From assembly GCA_946894095.1 (NCBI GenBank), contig OX335654.1, positions 19,229,687-19,293,686 of the forward strand: 64,000 nucleotides of DNA. Direction: 5' to 3'. The notes under the pieces are model-generated. The model saw nothing but the letters and a program-made list of their open reading frames with translations. It made no database searches and was not told the DNA's origin. This DNA is from Incurvaria masculella. Taxonomy: Eukaryota; Arthropoda; Insecta; Lepidoptera; Incurvariidae. This document shows, piece by piece, positions 1 through 10,628 of the stretch; position 1 is the stretch's first letter, and each line of letters begins with the position of its first letter. The position numbers and the translations under genes are program-made.

Positions 1-430
1 ATATTACCATCATACAATGTAATGTTTTGAAAACTTACGGTTTTCCGGTGTGCAATGCCGTGCTTGGCCGACATGTTTCGCCTCCCACGACGGAAGCATC
101 GTCAGGGCCACTTCGTTACCCCGGAGTTACGTCTGACAGCCCGGCTCGTCGAACGGTAACTGGCGGGCGTCGGCTGCGAAGATTGTAGGTGTGGGTAGGT
201 TCGGGCTGCCTCGTGGATGCGGGTAGGTTGTCAATTTGCTGCACCATAGACATATAGGGCTCCGTGCACACATAGCTAACGGTGTCAGCTGGTGCCACTG
301 TGACGTGTGTGCCCTTCCGTCGTGGGAGGCGAAATATGTCGGCCAAACACGGCATTGCACACCGGAAAACCGTAAGTTTTCAAAACATTATGTACAGCGA
401 CGGTGTAAATCTAAGAACATATCATACAAT
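1..430 (-). mobile_element. Penelope-like retroelement terminal fragment with inverted repeat
   Basis: Two arms of about 75 bp, near 19-93 and 315-390, are inverted copies of each other (shared motif AAAACTTACGGTTTTCCGG). Between them the minus strand can encode a YNLRSRRPP peptide, which recurs as YNLRSRRPA just after the GIY-YIG remnant at 60 kb. The 5' arm carries a hammerhead fold on the minus strand. Inverted, ribozyme-bearing ends are known from Penelope-like elements, so I read this as the end of such an element. No reverse transcriptase is present here. Confidence 0.6.
65..110 (-). ncRNA. Hammerhead ribozyme motif (type I, minimal stem III)
   Basis: Minus-strand order: stem I TGGCC, core CTGACGA, stem II arms GCTTCC and GGGAGGC around a short loop, GAA, palindromic stem III ACATGT, cleavage-site C after GT, then GGCCA closing stem I with 5 base pairs. 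All conserved core bases can be assigned. One extra T lies between the core and stem II, and the same position is occupied by an extra base in the two other candidates in this window. The second inverted arm (about 290-345, plus) keeps stem II and GAAA but has lost the CTGANGA core. Activity is inferred only. Confidence 0.65.
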
Positions 431-1988
431 GTAATCTTAACTATACATATAAAGAGAACATTAACTTTATTACATAGTCTACAGCAGTTTTAAATAATCT
501 AAACGTGTAATATTTGTAAGCACTGCAACATTAGATAAAATTCGATTAACATTAGCAAAATAAACATAAATTTCAAACCTGCCTCAGCCCTATTGCACTA
601 CTAATTGAAGCAGCTTCACACGAACTTTGCAATTAACTACTCAAGTTTGAAATTGGGCTCAGTCTGTTTATTTAGCAAACATTAATCAAATATTCGTTTC
701 AACTAAAAGCTATGTTCCACTTTAAAAAAAAATTAAATACATTCTTAAGACATACTTAAAATACACGATTTTTCTATTTAGCAATGTTTTTCTTAATCAT
801 ATTTTTTCATCAGTAGTCTATATGTAAACCTTAATATATTCATATATTCATAACAAACCATCAGTACTGTATTTAACACAATTTCAGTGCACAACATTTA
901 TTTCGTACTCAATACAGAGTCTTCAAGACTGTATGAGTGAATGTGTACCTAAAGTGGTTTGTAGATCGACATAGTTAAAGTATCTAATTTATTGAATATT
1001 TTTAATCACGTCAATTAATAACTACGCTAAGAAATATTACTTTAGGCCTTTCTTTTCGTTAACGAAATATTTCACACCAATCAAAATGTATCTTTCTAAT
1101 AAATAATAGTATAATTTTTATATTCTTTCATTCAAGGAACTGATGAACCTAGGTTAACAAATAGTATTGAGAAAACCATAATAATTCAAATACAATTGTA
1201 TCTAAGACAAATGAAAATGTTTCAAGTTAAAATTTATACATAGAATACCTCTCAGAATTAAAGTAACAAATTATATATTTGTAGGAATTGTTTAGGCCTT
1301 TGGATACTTGCTTCAATATTTCTAGGAACAATGAAGTATTCTAATGAGTTGATGACTTTAATTACCTATTCAAATCTAATTTCCAATTTCTTTAAGCAAT
1401 GTATTGTTATTCACTTTCAATTATTTCTCCGAAAGATCATATACCACCTACGAATTACCTTCTGAGCTACTTGGAGTGGCGAGCTTATCAAATACACAAA
1501 ACCCACTTGAGTTATATGTGGCAAATGCCTTAGGTTTATGTATCTACCGTACATTAATTAATTTTCGCTTTAGATTTTCCACAATATTTAACAATATAAA
1601 ACATAAATTATTGTATACCTATTGTAGCTAATTTAATGTTTCAAGGTATTATAGCACTAAACAGATATTTTATAGTAAATTTTATCCTTGATAAGAATCT
1701 ACGATATAAAATGTGTCCGCCTACAAACTAAGTTCACAAGTTAGACCGAACATACAATATTTACTGGATAATTGATTTTATACAAGGTAAAAAATTAAAT
1801 TTACAAAACTTAACGATATTTGAATTGATTTAACACTCTTCGGATCACTCCGGAAAATTCGGCGGTGGGCGGCGCGCGGCTTGTCGCTTGCTGGGGCGGG
1901 CGGCGCAGCGGAGAAGGCAGACGAGCGCCCCCGACTATGTCTTTCTGGAACAAGTAAATAACCGTTTTAATTTGGGTAATACTTTTTG
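431..1988. other. AT-rich stretch, no gene seen
   Basis: No convincing coding frame or repeat family was recognised. A GC-rich patch at about 1858-1945 contrasts sharply with its surroundings and could be a promoter-like or foreign patch. Confidence 0.5.
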
Positions 1989-2289
1989 AGCGGCTCGTAG
2001 CCTAGTGGCGCGGAGACTGGCCTAGCGTACCAGAGGTCTGGGTTCAATTCCGACATGCACCACTTTATTTCTCTTTCCGAGTTCGATAAGTGCATTTCGT
2101 CACGAATGCGAGCTGCTCCATGGTTCGGAATCTATGTAAAACTGTAGGTAACTGTAACTACTAGGTGGTAGGGTTTTAGCCCGCCCGGGTCGGTACCTAA
2201 TTCCTTCGGGAATGAGGTGTACTGGGATAATATCATAACGGTAGTTGTGTGGTATTAGCGATCCATGTCAGGTCGCATAAAAAAAAATT
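1989..2289 (+). mobile_element. SINE, tRNA-like head, internally deleted body
   Basis: The head has an A-box-like TAGCCTAGTGG and a B-box-like GGTTCAATTCC. The body contains CTAGGTGGTAGGGTT and CCCGCCCGGGT and jumps straight to CCTAATTCCTTCGGG, so the middle section present in other copies is missing. The tail is CCATGTCAGGTCGCATA followed by A's. RNA polymerase III internal promoter boxes plus an A-rich tail are the usual marks of a SINE. Confidence 0.8.
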
Positions 2290-2389
2290 AAGTTACAATC
2301 TTTTTTTTCATTTAGTAGTTTCTACTGTGCAAAAGAAACTTTGTAAAAATAAAACACATTATGTCCATACAGGTCCATGTATCTATGGA

Positions 2390-2518
2390 CATACTATCCG
2401 TACAGGTAAGGTTCTGGCATGGCACCTAATTCCTTCGGGAATGTGGTGCAATTGGCTAATACCATGATGGTAGTTATAGGGTATTATCTATCCATGTCAG
2501 GTTGCATAAAAACCCGTA
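2390..2518 (+). mobile_element. SINE tail fragment
   Basis: Contains the family segment GGCATGGCACCTAATTCC and the terminal CCATGTCAGGTTGCATAAAA. The head and most of the body are absent. Confidence 0.7.
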
Positions 2519-2762
2519 AGAAATGCATACGAACATTCGATGTTGCCCGTCCCAAATTTTAAGAATTCGAAGCGACGTGACTACCATCAGTACATTAATC
2601 ACTAACACTACTATGGTGCCGCTATACGGATGAGTTTAGGTCACTACTACTGTCTTCCTTTCTCTATAACTTAAGGCGCTCTGTGTCCCTAACGCAATTA
2701 CAAGTATTATTTCGCTTCTGCGAGCCGCGCGCCACTAAGCAATTTCTGTTCTGAGTTCCTAG

Positions 2763-3335
2763 TCACCTAAATTGGCGTTTACGGAACTTCGAAGTAACGT
2801 AAAAACGTCCAACTTCATACATGTTTTAACTAGATATTCTAGCTGTGGTTTTACTTCTTCAAGCCGTCAAAGCCTAGTGGCGCGGGGACTGGCCTAGCGT
2901 ACCAGAGGCCCGGGTTCAATACCAACTTGCACCACTGTCTTTCTCTTTCAGAGTTCGATAAGTGCACTTCATCACGAATGCGAGCTGCTCCATGGTTCGG
3001 AATCCATGTAAAACTGTAGGTCCCCTTCCCCTACTAGGTGGTAGGGTTTAAGCCCGCCCGGGTTGGTACCATCGCATTGGATGAAAAGATGGTCGAAGCG
3101 GCAATGAAAAATTGTCCGTGATTTCCATCCAGTTCAATGTAGCCGTGCTCATAAAGGGAAGGTCCTGGCATGGCACCTAATTCCTTCGGGAATGTGGTGT
3201 ATTGTGCTAATATCATAACGGTAGTTGTGTGGTATTAGCCATCCATGTCAGGTCGCATAAAAAAAAAGTAAACATTTGTATGGGGTTTGACGTTTTTACG
3301 TAACTTCGAAGTTCCGTAAACGCCAATTTAGGTGA
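2763..3335. mobile_element. TIR miniature element (CACCTAAATTGGCG ends) split by a SINE
   Basis: The left end TCACCTAAATTGGCGTTTAC and the right end, its reverse complement near 3316-3335, flank a SINE insertion. Related copies lie at 13964-14277 and 23182-23455. The insertion sits after the CTTCTTCAAG segment, which is continuous in the uninterrupted relatives. Confidence 0.7.
2866..3269 (+). mobile_element. SINE, tRNA-like head, near full length
   Basis: A-box-like TAGTGGCGCGGGG and B-box-like GGTTCAATACC are followed by the complete shared body (GGTACCATCGCATTGG, CGAAGCGGCAATGA, CCAGTTCAATGTAGCC, GGTCCTGGCATGGCACC) and an A-rich tail. It is nested inside the miniature element at 2763-3335. 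Confidence 0.85.
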
Positions 3336-3469
3336 GAACTCAGACTGACCACTCTGTGGTCCGATCGACAATCGCAATGAATAGTGGCAAGTTTGCGGTG
3401 AGCAAAAACTTCGTGGGTGCCTCAGAAGCAGTATCCTGCCGCAATCAACAAGTCCGGTTGTCATGGCAA

Positions 3470-3610
3470 CGAGACGAGTAGGCGCCTGCCCCCCCGCCGC
3501 CGCCCAGCGAGCTCCCCCGCCCGCCTACCGCACGGAATACACAAACAGCCATTAGTCGCGCTGGCGGCCGCTAGGGGGTGCCAACTTTCGCTGAACAATC
3601 AATATTTGTT
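3470..3610. other. GC-rich patch, unassigned
   Basis: A run rich in CCCGCC and GCCGCC with no coding support. It directly follows the miniature element and may be a promoter-like island or an unrecognised repeat. Confidence 0.35.
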
Positions 3611-3716
3611 GATCGTTTTCACTGTACTTCTGGAAATGGAATAGGTCATTATTTCTTTTCTTCAACATTACCGATAAATCGACCGCTCTTACATACATAA
3701 TATACGGTGAAGTGGT

Positions 3717-3958
3717 TAGGAAAAACCGGCCAAGTGCGAGCCAGACTCGCACACGAAGGGTTTCGTACCATCGTACAAGATTTAACACAAAAATCACGGT
3801 TTTTTTTTTCAATTTACCTATTTGTTGTTATAACGGCAAAACAAATACACACTCGGCGAAATTTTCTGCTGCCTATCTGTTGCGGTCTTAGAGATACAGC
3901 CCTGTGACAGACGGACGGACGGACAGCGGATGCTTAGTAATAGGGTTCCGTTGGCACC
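3717..3958 (+). mobile_element. CCGT-microsatellite element, copy 1 (family description)
   Basis: This roughly 290-bp family is the commonest repeat here, with about 17 copies. Its order is CCGGCCAAGTGCGAGTCGGAC, a GGGTTCCGTACC block, a T-rich middle with TTGTTGTTATAGCGGC, CAGCTGCCTACCTATTACGG, a GACG tetranucleotide array, GCGGAGGCTTAGTAATA, and a terminal hairpin (AGGGTTCCGT pairing with ACGGAACCCT). It lies in A-rich or T-rich targets. This copy ends before the hairpin is complete. Confidence 0.8.
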
Positions 3959-3959
3959 A

Positions 3960-4192
3960 GGTTATGTAACTGGACATGAATGGATAATACCAAACTAACA
4001 CACCACATGGGAACTAGGTGCCATGCCAGGACCTTCCTTATATTGCTCGGATACATTGAACTGGATGGAAAACACGGATAATTTTCATTGCCGCTTCGAT
4101 CATCGTTCATTCAATGCGATGGTAACAACCCGGGCGGGATGAACCCTACCGCCTAATAAGTACGAGTAAGGAAGGGGACCTATAGTTTTACT
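3960..4192 (-). mobile_element. SINE, 5'-truncated
   Basis: Read on the minus strand it carries the shared body from the TAGGTCCCCTTCC region through GGTCCTGGCATGGCACC to the CCATTCATGTCCAG tail. No head is present. Confidence 0.8.
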
Positions 4193-5128
4193 TGCTTGTT
4201 GCGTATTGTTTAAAATTACGCTAAGAAAAATATTAGGTTGCAACCAAAACCGCGTCATCGCAACCGGAAAATAGGATAAAAAGAGGACAGCTACAATTGA
4301 CACTCCACCGTCTAACATGTTGCCAATTGGAGCAAGCCAGTCCCCACAAACAGCACCCATTCACATTCATCACACCGGGCACAGCCGTCGCCTCTCTCAA
4401 CCATATTTTAGGGAAAGAGGGGACCTGAGCCTAGCTTCACCGCAAGCAAGGACCTTGAAGCGATGCACTACTCTAGAACAAGAAAAAGTTTTGAAACCTT
4501 TGTACGATTTAATTGACTATTATTTCTGTCATGAACTACTTCAGTGACCTCCAAACAAAGAGACAATTTATAAACATTATTAATATTACAGCTAAAACAT
4601 ATATATAATATTCGCCCTTTAAAATTGAATGTATACAGTGAAACAGTGAGTCATGTTATAAATAAGTTAACGTTAATTACGAGAACCTTTAAAAGAAATA
4701 TGCAACAAACTGGCACCCCACAGCAGAGGAGTGAGCCAAATTAAATTATGGTCAGAAACGCGACACTACCGCGCGGAGCCCGTAATGTGGTGATGACGAA
4801 ATATTTTGGCTGGCAACACTGCTCCGCTTTTAACAAGATGAAAATAGGCCATGAGGGCACAGTGTAAGGAAGTGCACCCCGTTAGGTAGATGTTGGATGA
4901 AAATGCATTAGTGACCTTTTGACTTAGGCCACAGTTCAACGCATCGGGCGGTTTGGTTTGATAGACTGCACCAGTTTCTCTCTCTTTTCTAGTTCATTTA
5001 TGTAACTCAGAGTTAACAACTCAACGATCCACTCAGACACCATGATATGTAGGACAATCATAAAAAAATCCTAGACCCAAAAAGTTATTTATCAAATACA
5101 GTTGATGTAGCTGGTATAGTAAAATTAT
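4193..5128. other. No gene recognised
   Basis: Short frames only, with no codon pattern or motif that supports a protein. Confidence 0.5.
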
Positions 5129-5240
5129 GAAGGTCATGGTATGGCGCCTCGTTCCTATGTGGTATTTTGGGCTTATATAACGACAGTAGTTGTGCTATTA
5201 GCCATTCGTGTCCAGATTAGTCGTGGGATGAGAAATGAGA
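5129..5240 (+). mobile_element. Diverged SINE tail
   Basis: GAAGGTCATGGTATGGCGCC and CCATTCGTGTCCAG match the 3' third of the SINE family with several substitutions. A further tail scrap, CCATTCATGTCCAGCC plus A's, lies near 5869-5897. Confidence 0.65.
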
Positions 5241-5289
5241 AAGGGGAATGAAAAAAAACTAGTGTAAAACCGAAGTATTCATTTTACGC

Positions 5290-5640
5290 CGAGCAGTATG
5301 GCCGCTACAAATATCTTGTAGCGCACTGGATCGCGCACGCGGCGCGCCAACGAAAGCACGTAGGTTGCGAGACGTCTAGACGCAACGACCCGCCAGCCGC
5401 GACTGTCTCGCTCGCGCAATGTAGCTGTAACCGGCTTGAAGCCGGCGACTCTCGTAACTGGGGTTACGAGTAATAGTTAGTAATATTAATAATTACTTCG
5501 TTGCGGCTTGTAGCCGGCGACTCTCGCAACTGGGGTTACCGCCGAAACTGTAATGCGCGCGCGCAGTGCGCACTGTAATCGAAGAGGGGCTACATTGTTA
5601 ACGACCGCCGTTGTGGTTTGCTTACAGAAAAAGTCTTTGC
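5290..5640. repeat. GC-rich island with a duplicated GCCGGCGACTCTCG block
   Basis: The segment GCCGGCGACTCTCGTAACTG with GGGGTTAC following appears near 5440-5470 and again near 5510-5540 with one change. The surroundings are rich in CG dinucleotides, unlike the flanks. No coding frame is convincing. It could be a promoter or first-exon region of an unseen gene, or a simple local duplication. Confidence 0.45.
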
Positions 5641-5900
5641 TTACAGATAAATGATAATTATGTTTATTTATCATTTGTGTTAGGTATATTATTTCTGGGG
5701 ATTATTTGTCGAGGATAAAAAGTTTTGTCTGACTTCTTCGTTATTTGCGATAACTACATAGTAACAAAACCTCTTTCTTGATTTAGATTTTTGTTGAGAA
5801 TACAGGTCACTGCACTCAAGATTCAGAATTCATGTGAGATGATCGTACCGTGCTAGATGTCAATATACCCATTCATGTCCAGCCAAAAAAAAAAAAGGGG

Positions 5901-6305
5901 GAGAAGAAGGGAGAGGGAGTTTTCTTTCATTTATTTTTGAAACCGTTTCCGCGAACGGCTATCGGCATCAGCAATAACAGTTACTAACGTTTTCGAAGAC
6001 CAGTGGAAACGCCCACGATAGTCCAGATACATTCGCCAGAGTGTAAAATCACCTCAGGCGTGGTATAATCATCTCTCAATCGTTCCACTCTTCTTAATTC
6101 AATTCTACCCCCGGTCCATAGTTCCGGGTTGGACACTTTAGCTGTTTTCACTATAAATCTTTGATTAGTATATGAAAGATAAAACTTTACTGTGGTAAAA
6201 AGGAGAAGTCGAGAGAAGCGGAGCTTTGACTAATTTTTTTTATTGGTGGAATTTCCCAACAAAGACCCTCAGAGGTTATAGTTTTCGAAAGGGTTCAGTA
6301 ACTAA
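5901..6305. other. No gene recognised
   Basis: Mixed sequence without a recognised motif. Confidence 0.4.
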
Positions 6306-6505
6306 AAACCGGCCAAGTGCGAGTCGGTCTCGCACACGTAGGGTTCCGTACCATCGTACAAGATATAACACAAAATAATCACGTTTTTTGTATGGGCCCC
6401 CCTTTAATGTTTAATTATTTTTTTATTTTACCTATTTGCTGTTATAGCGGCAAAATAAATACATACTCTATGAAAATTTGAGCAGCCTACCTATTACGGT
6501 CTTAA
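6306..6505 (+). mobile_element. CCGT-microsatellite element, copy 2, 3'-truncated
   Basis: Starts with ACCGGCCAAGTGCGAGTCGG and stops in the CCTATTACGG segment, so the GACG array and terminal hairpin are missing. Confidence 0.8.
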
Positions 6506-6702
6506 AACTAGACTGCATCTGTCGTGATAAATAAGCAGTTGTTTTTCCCCAGTAACCAAAACCGATTGTTTCCTTTACTTGCGCTGTGAGAGCTCACTTC
6601 TTGCCATATTTTAGCCATGATTCCAGGTCACCGGGAAGTATTCTATAGGTTTTAATTTTTTGCGAGTCTCTAAATATGCCGTATTTTTTTAATCGCTATG
6701 AC

Positions 6703-7181
6703 TTAAGGCCCTGGTACTAGCCAAATCGCAAAGTTAGACGAGGCACCCCAAGTTAACGAACTAAGTCTGACGATTATAAGTGTCATTCTTACAATATATG
6801 ATTCCTTGTCTATTAATCAACCTATTTTCGTTAATGTATGTTACCTTTTTCTATACAAAATACATTGCGGAAACGGTGTCCATTTCCGAACTTTTTTGAC
6901 TAAATGTAGAAATCTAATAGCAAATGGAATGTTTTGTTTATGCATATATGCTGTTTTTGCTTATATCTATTAATCGAATTACTTTCAGATTTCTAATGAG
7001 AAAAATCAACTTTTTTATTTTTATTATTATTTAAATAAATGGTGGAATCAAAAAATATTAACAATCCATTATCAGTCTGGAGTTCTATTCAAATTTTCTG
7101 AAGCGTTTCACTACATATTATTACATTTGTTAAAAAGTGCATTTGTATGGCACGAGTAGTTGGCCAGTCCTAGCGCCTTAA
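6703..7181 (+). mobile_element. TTAA-flanked TIR miniature element, family A
   Basis: The ends TTAAGGCCCTGGTACTAGCC and GGCCAGTCCTAGCGCCTTAA are inverted repeats that match at 16 of 20 positions. A second full copy lies in reverse orientation at 16336-16804. TTAA at both ends is the target type of piggyBac-like elements. The interior has no coding capacity. Confidence 0.8.
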
Positions 7182-7448
7182 AAACGGCCAAGTGCGAGTC
7201 GGACTCGCACAGGAAAGGTACGAAAGGTACCATCGTACAGGATTTACCACAAAAACACGTTTTTTGTATAGGGCCCCCCTTCAATTTTTATTATTTTATA
7301 ATTTTACGTAAACTTTAAAATAATTACATAATCTGCGAAAAATTCACCTGTTACGGTTTTTGAGATACAGCCCTGTGACAGACGGACGGACGGACGGACG
7401 GATGGACGGACAGCGGAGGCTAAGTAATAGGGTTCCGTTTTCACCCTG
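7182..7448 (+). mobile_element. CCGT-microsatellite element, copy 3
   Basis: Begins at the base after the family A TTAA and runs to CGTTTTCACCCT, with a six-unit GACG-type array near 7380-7410. The very last hairpin arm is absent. Confidence 0.8.
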
Positions 7449-7943
7449 ATTACATTTTTTATATCTCCAAGAAACCATTGATCTGATAATTTAATATCAA
7501 TTTCAACTAACATACAAAACAGACAGACGGCAAAGGAGGCCATTCCTTACTTTCGAAGAACGGCTAAAAACACTTGGGTCAAACAAATCGAGCACTTGTG
7601 TTGAGGATTTCCGTAAATCTACGATACGCTCTGAATGTTTCTTAACCCGTGTGCGTCTGTCCGCGTCGCTATTCATCACTAATGGAATCTTGATGTTCAG
7701 CTCCCATTGCTCCGTTGGACTAGAAACATTATCGACTTTTAGTGTTTCTGTCGCAGTAATATATTATATAAAAGCTATGAGTCGGAAAAATAAAACGAGT
7801 CCTTTAATAACTTGCCATCCGCTTAAGTCTGTACCAAAAATGTAATACTAAGGTTAAATATCACTCAAGTCGGAAGAAAATAAAGTCATTTCGACTTCCA
7901 CCATCTTTGATCCAATGCTATCATGGTACCAACCCAGGCGTTC
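7449..7943. other. No gene recognised
   Basis: Short frames only; the 64-residue frame near 7651-7845 has no recognisable feature. Confidence 0.4.
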
Positions 7944-8159
7944 AGCAGGTCTATTCCTGGCATTCGGTAATCAGGAATCAGGAATCCATTTGTAGCGGTT
8001 TTCAAAGAGATTTTCTTGACGAAAATATTCCGGAGCATAGTTTTTTTAATCAATCATGGTTTTCCGTAGAAAAACTTGGTTTGAAAATCGCTATAAAAGC
8101 GGTTTTCTAGACTCAGGATTCCTGATTCCTGATTACTGAATGCCAAGAATAGACCTGCT
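7944..8159. repeat. Foldback element, almost fully palindromic
   Basis: Arms at 7944-7987 and 8116-8159 are inverted copies of about 44 bp. The interior also partly pairs (GTAGCGGTTTTC against GAAAATCGCTATAAAAGCGG). The segment CTGGCATTCGGTAATCAGG resembles an arm of the foldback at 34647-34763. Confidence 0.75.
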
Positions 8160-8309
8160 GCTCTGTTCAAATGCCTTCATTTTTGAGTGAGATCCGAACC
8201 TCGAACGACAAATCCCTTAGTCGCAACTTACGACATGCACGGTAAAGAATAAAGTGGGACTACTTGAACAATTTTTAAGTGTCGAAACCCACACAGCACT
8301 CGTTCTTTC

Positions 8310-8770
8310 TGGTGTAACTGGACATGAATAACTAATACGATGTCATGATATGAACCTCACACACCAATTAGGGCCTAGGCCAGAACCTACCTTAGATTCC
8401 GTTACCGTAAGTCACAAATTGAACACTGAATCCCATTCTAATTTGGGCTGTATTGACTTTTCTCGAAGAGTTCTCTGGCCCAGGGTGGTAAATTATAGCC
8501 ACAGCAAATTTTAAAAAGAAATTTGATTCTTCTGCATTCAACGAATGTGAAACATACATATCTAAGTAGAATCGATCATGAAGCAAGGAAAGATTATTTG
8601 AAAAAAGAGCCCTGCAAAAAGATCAACTTTATGAATATGCTGCAAGGCTGGATCCGAACCAGCAAATAGACCATTCGCGGGGAATTGTTCTACCAATTTT
8701 GCTACCAGATGTTTTCCCATAATTTGGTATTCTCCTACAGTCCATCCTCCCGTAATCAATGCCTCCTACT
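8310..8770 (-). mobile_element. SINE with tRNA-Leu-like head
   Basis: On the minus strand the head reads TGGTAGCAAAATTGGTAGA, then CCCCGCGAATGG, then a B-box-like TGGTTCGGATCCAGCC, and the element ends in the diverged tail common to the other SINEs near 8310-8400. Similar heads occur at 29515 (plus) and 30575-30795 (minus). Confidence 0.65.
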
Positions 8771-9171
8771 AATACATAGTTTAAGACTATACAGTGTATA
8801 GTACACACACATTAACTCAACGCTTAACACGCTTTGCGGACATTGACTTCAAATATTTAACATTCAAACATAATTGATATCGTCACCAAAACAGTATTTG
8901 GCATTACATGTATTTTTCGTAGTAAGCAAATACTTCGCTTACTTCAACGAATGTTATCAACGCGAATCTTAATATTTATCTTCTGCATTAGACATATACT
9001 ATACATTTACTTCTATTATATCATAATTTAATATCGGAAATATTAAATGAAATATTAAAGACGTTAAATCTCCCGTTTAATGGCATAGAAGGCGTAACAA
9101 AGCTGTAAGACACGGTCGGATGGAAGGGTGTGACGAAATGATCAGGAATGCTATATGACTTGGAGCCTCTT
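8771..9171. other. AT-rich stretch, nothing recognised
   Basis: No repeat or gene identified. Confidence 0.4.
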
Positions 9172-9565
9172 GCGCGGCTCGTAGCTCAGAGGCGCATGGA
9201 CTTGCCTTCCATGACAGAGGTAGTGGGTTCAAATCCCGGCCGCGTTCATACACTAGTTTATTTCTCTTTCCGATTTGGATAAGTGCATTTCATTACGAGC
9301 TGTTCTATGGTTCACTTTCCGTGTAAAATTACAGGCCTTCTTCTCCTTGGCCTGCTTGGAACGGATTGGTACCATTGTATTCATTTAAAAGATGGTCGAA
9401 ACAGTTATGAACATTTGTTTGTTTTTTTATTGTTTTCTATCAAGTTCAATTTAGTTGTGCTCATAAAGGGAAGGTTCTGGTATGGCACCTAATTCCTTCG
9501 CGAATGCGGTAAGTTGCGCTCATATCATGACGGTGGGTATAGCTATCCATGTCCAGCTCCGTTTG
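9172..9565 (+). mobile_element. SINE with a tRNA-like head, variant
   Basis: The head keeps clearer tRNA order than the other copies: A-box-like GTAGCTCAGAGGCGC and B-box-like GGGTTCAAATCCC. The body is diverged (GGTACCATTGTATTC, GGTCGAAACAG) and ends in a GGTTCTGGTATGGCACC tail. Confidence 0.75.
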
Positions 9566-9880
9566 GCACCCTTAGGGTACGAAACCCTAAAAACCCGCCA
9601 ATTGCGAGTCGGACTCGCACACGACGGGTACGTACCATGCCAAATAAATGACACTTCTTGTATCGGGCCCCAATTTTTTAATTGTGTTACAGCAGCAATA
9701 GAAATTCACACTTAATTAAATTTTCAACTGTCCACCTATCATGCTTTATGAGATACAGCCCGCTGAAGACGGACGGACGGACGGACAGCGGAGGCTTAGT
9801 TATAGGGTACCGTTTCATGGTGTAAGCCACCCATGTCAGGTTGCATTCAAGAAAACTCTTTGGGTACGGAACCCTTAAAA
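9566..9880 (+). mobile_element. CCGT-microsatellite element, copy 4, with extra end fragments
   Basis: A 3' end piece (GGGTACGAAACCCTAAAAA, near 9555-9592) is followed directly by the 5' part of a second copy (GCGAGTCGGACTCGCAC). Another end piece (GGGTACGGAACCC) lies near 9857. The order suggests tandem or repeated insertion at one site. Confidence 0.65.
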
Positions 9881-10343
9881 AAGCCCCAAAAACCGAAGGA
9901 GTTTTTCATTCATCACAATATTAGCACAATCGCTTGTTCTACGTAACTAAGAAACCATATTTCGCGCACTGTACACGCTCGCTAATCTAGTTTACGTACT
10001 CAAATCTCATCATATTTCGCATGCCGTCACATCATCTTCGCCGTAATTCCATCGATATGATCCAAAGCATTGCGGAAGGCGAGGGATAACACAATTACTA
10101 TTCTATCGTCCCTGCGGCTCGCTGCTATGAGTAGGTAATAGAGAAATCCGATTAGTTTGCGGATAGCGTCCTGTACAAATATGTGATGATGCGTGATCCT
10201 CGCACGGGGAAGGTAACAAGAGGGAGGCGACAGGAGACGAATTGGTTTGTAACGTTCTTTTGCGAGTCGGCCAAGTGAGGGTGAGGTAAATGTTTTTGAC
10301 CGCCGTTAACTCAGTGACACAAATGTTGTTATTGTGTTTAATA
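9881..10343. other. No gene recognised
   Basis: Nothing supported on either strand. Confidence 0.4.
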
Positions 10344-10628
10344 AAGAACCGGCCAAGTGCGAGTCGGACTCGCACACGAAGGGTTCCGTACCATCGTAAA
10401 AGATTTAACACAAACAAATCACGTTTTTTGTATGGGGTCCCCTTTATTTTTTTTTATTTTAAAATTCTACCTATTTGTTGTTATAGCGGCAAAATAAATA
10501 AACACTCTGTGAAAATTTCAGCTGCCTACCTATTACGGTTCATGAGATATAGCCCTGTGACAGACGGACGGACAGCGGAGGCTTAGTAATAGGGTTCCGT
10601 TTTCACCCTTTGGGTACGGAACCCTAAA
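10344..10628 (+). mobile_element. CCGT-microsatellite element, copy 5, full length
   Basis: Runs from CCGGCCAAGTGCGAGTCGG to the complete terminal hairpin and CCCTAAAAA. A good reference copy for the family. Confidence 0.85.
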
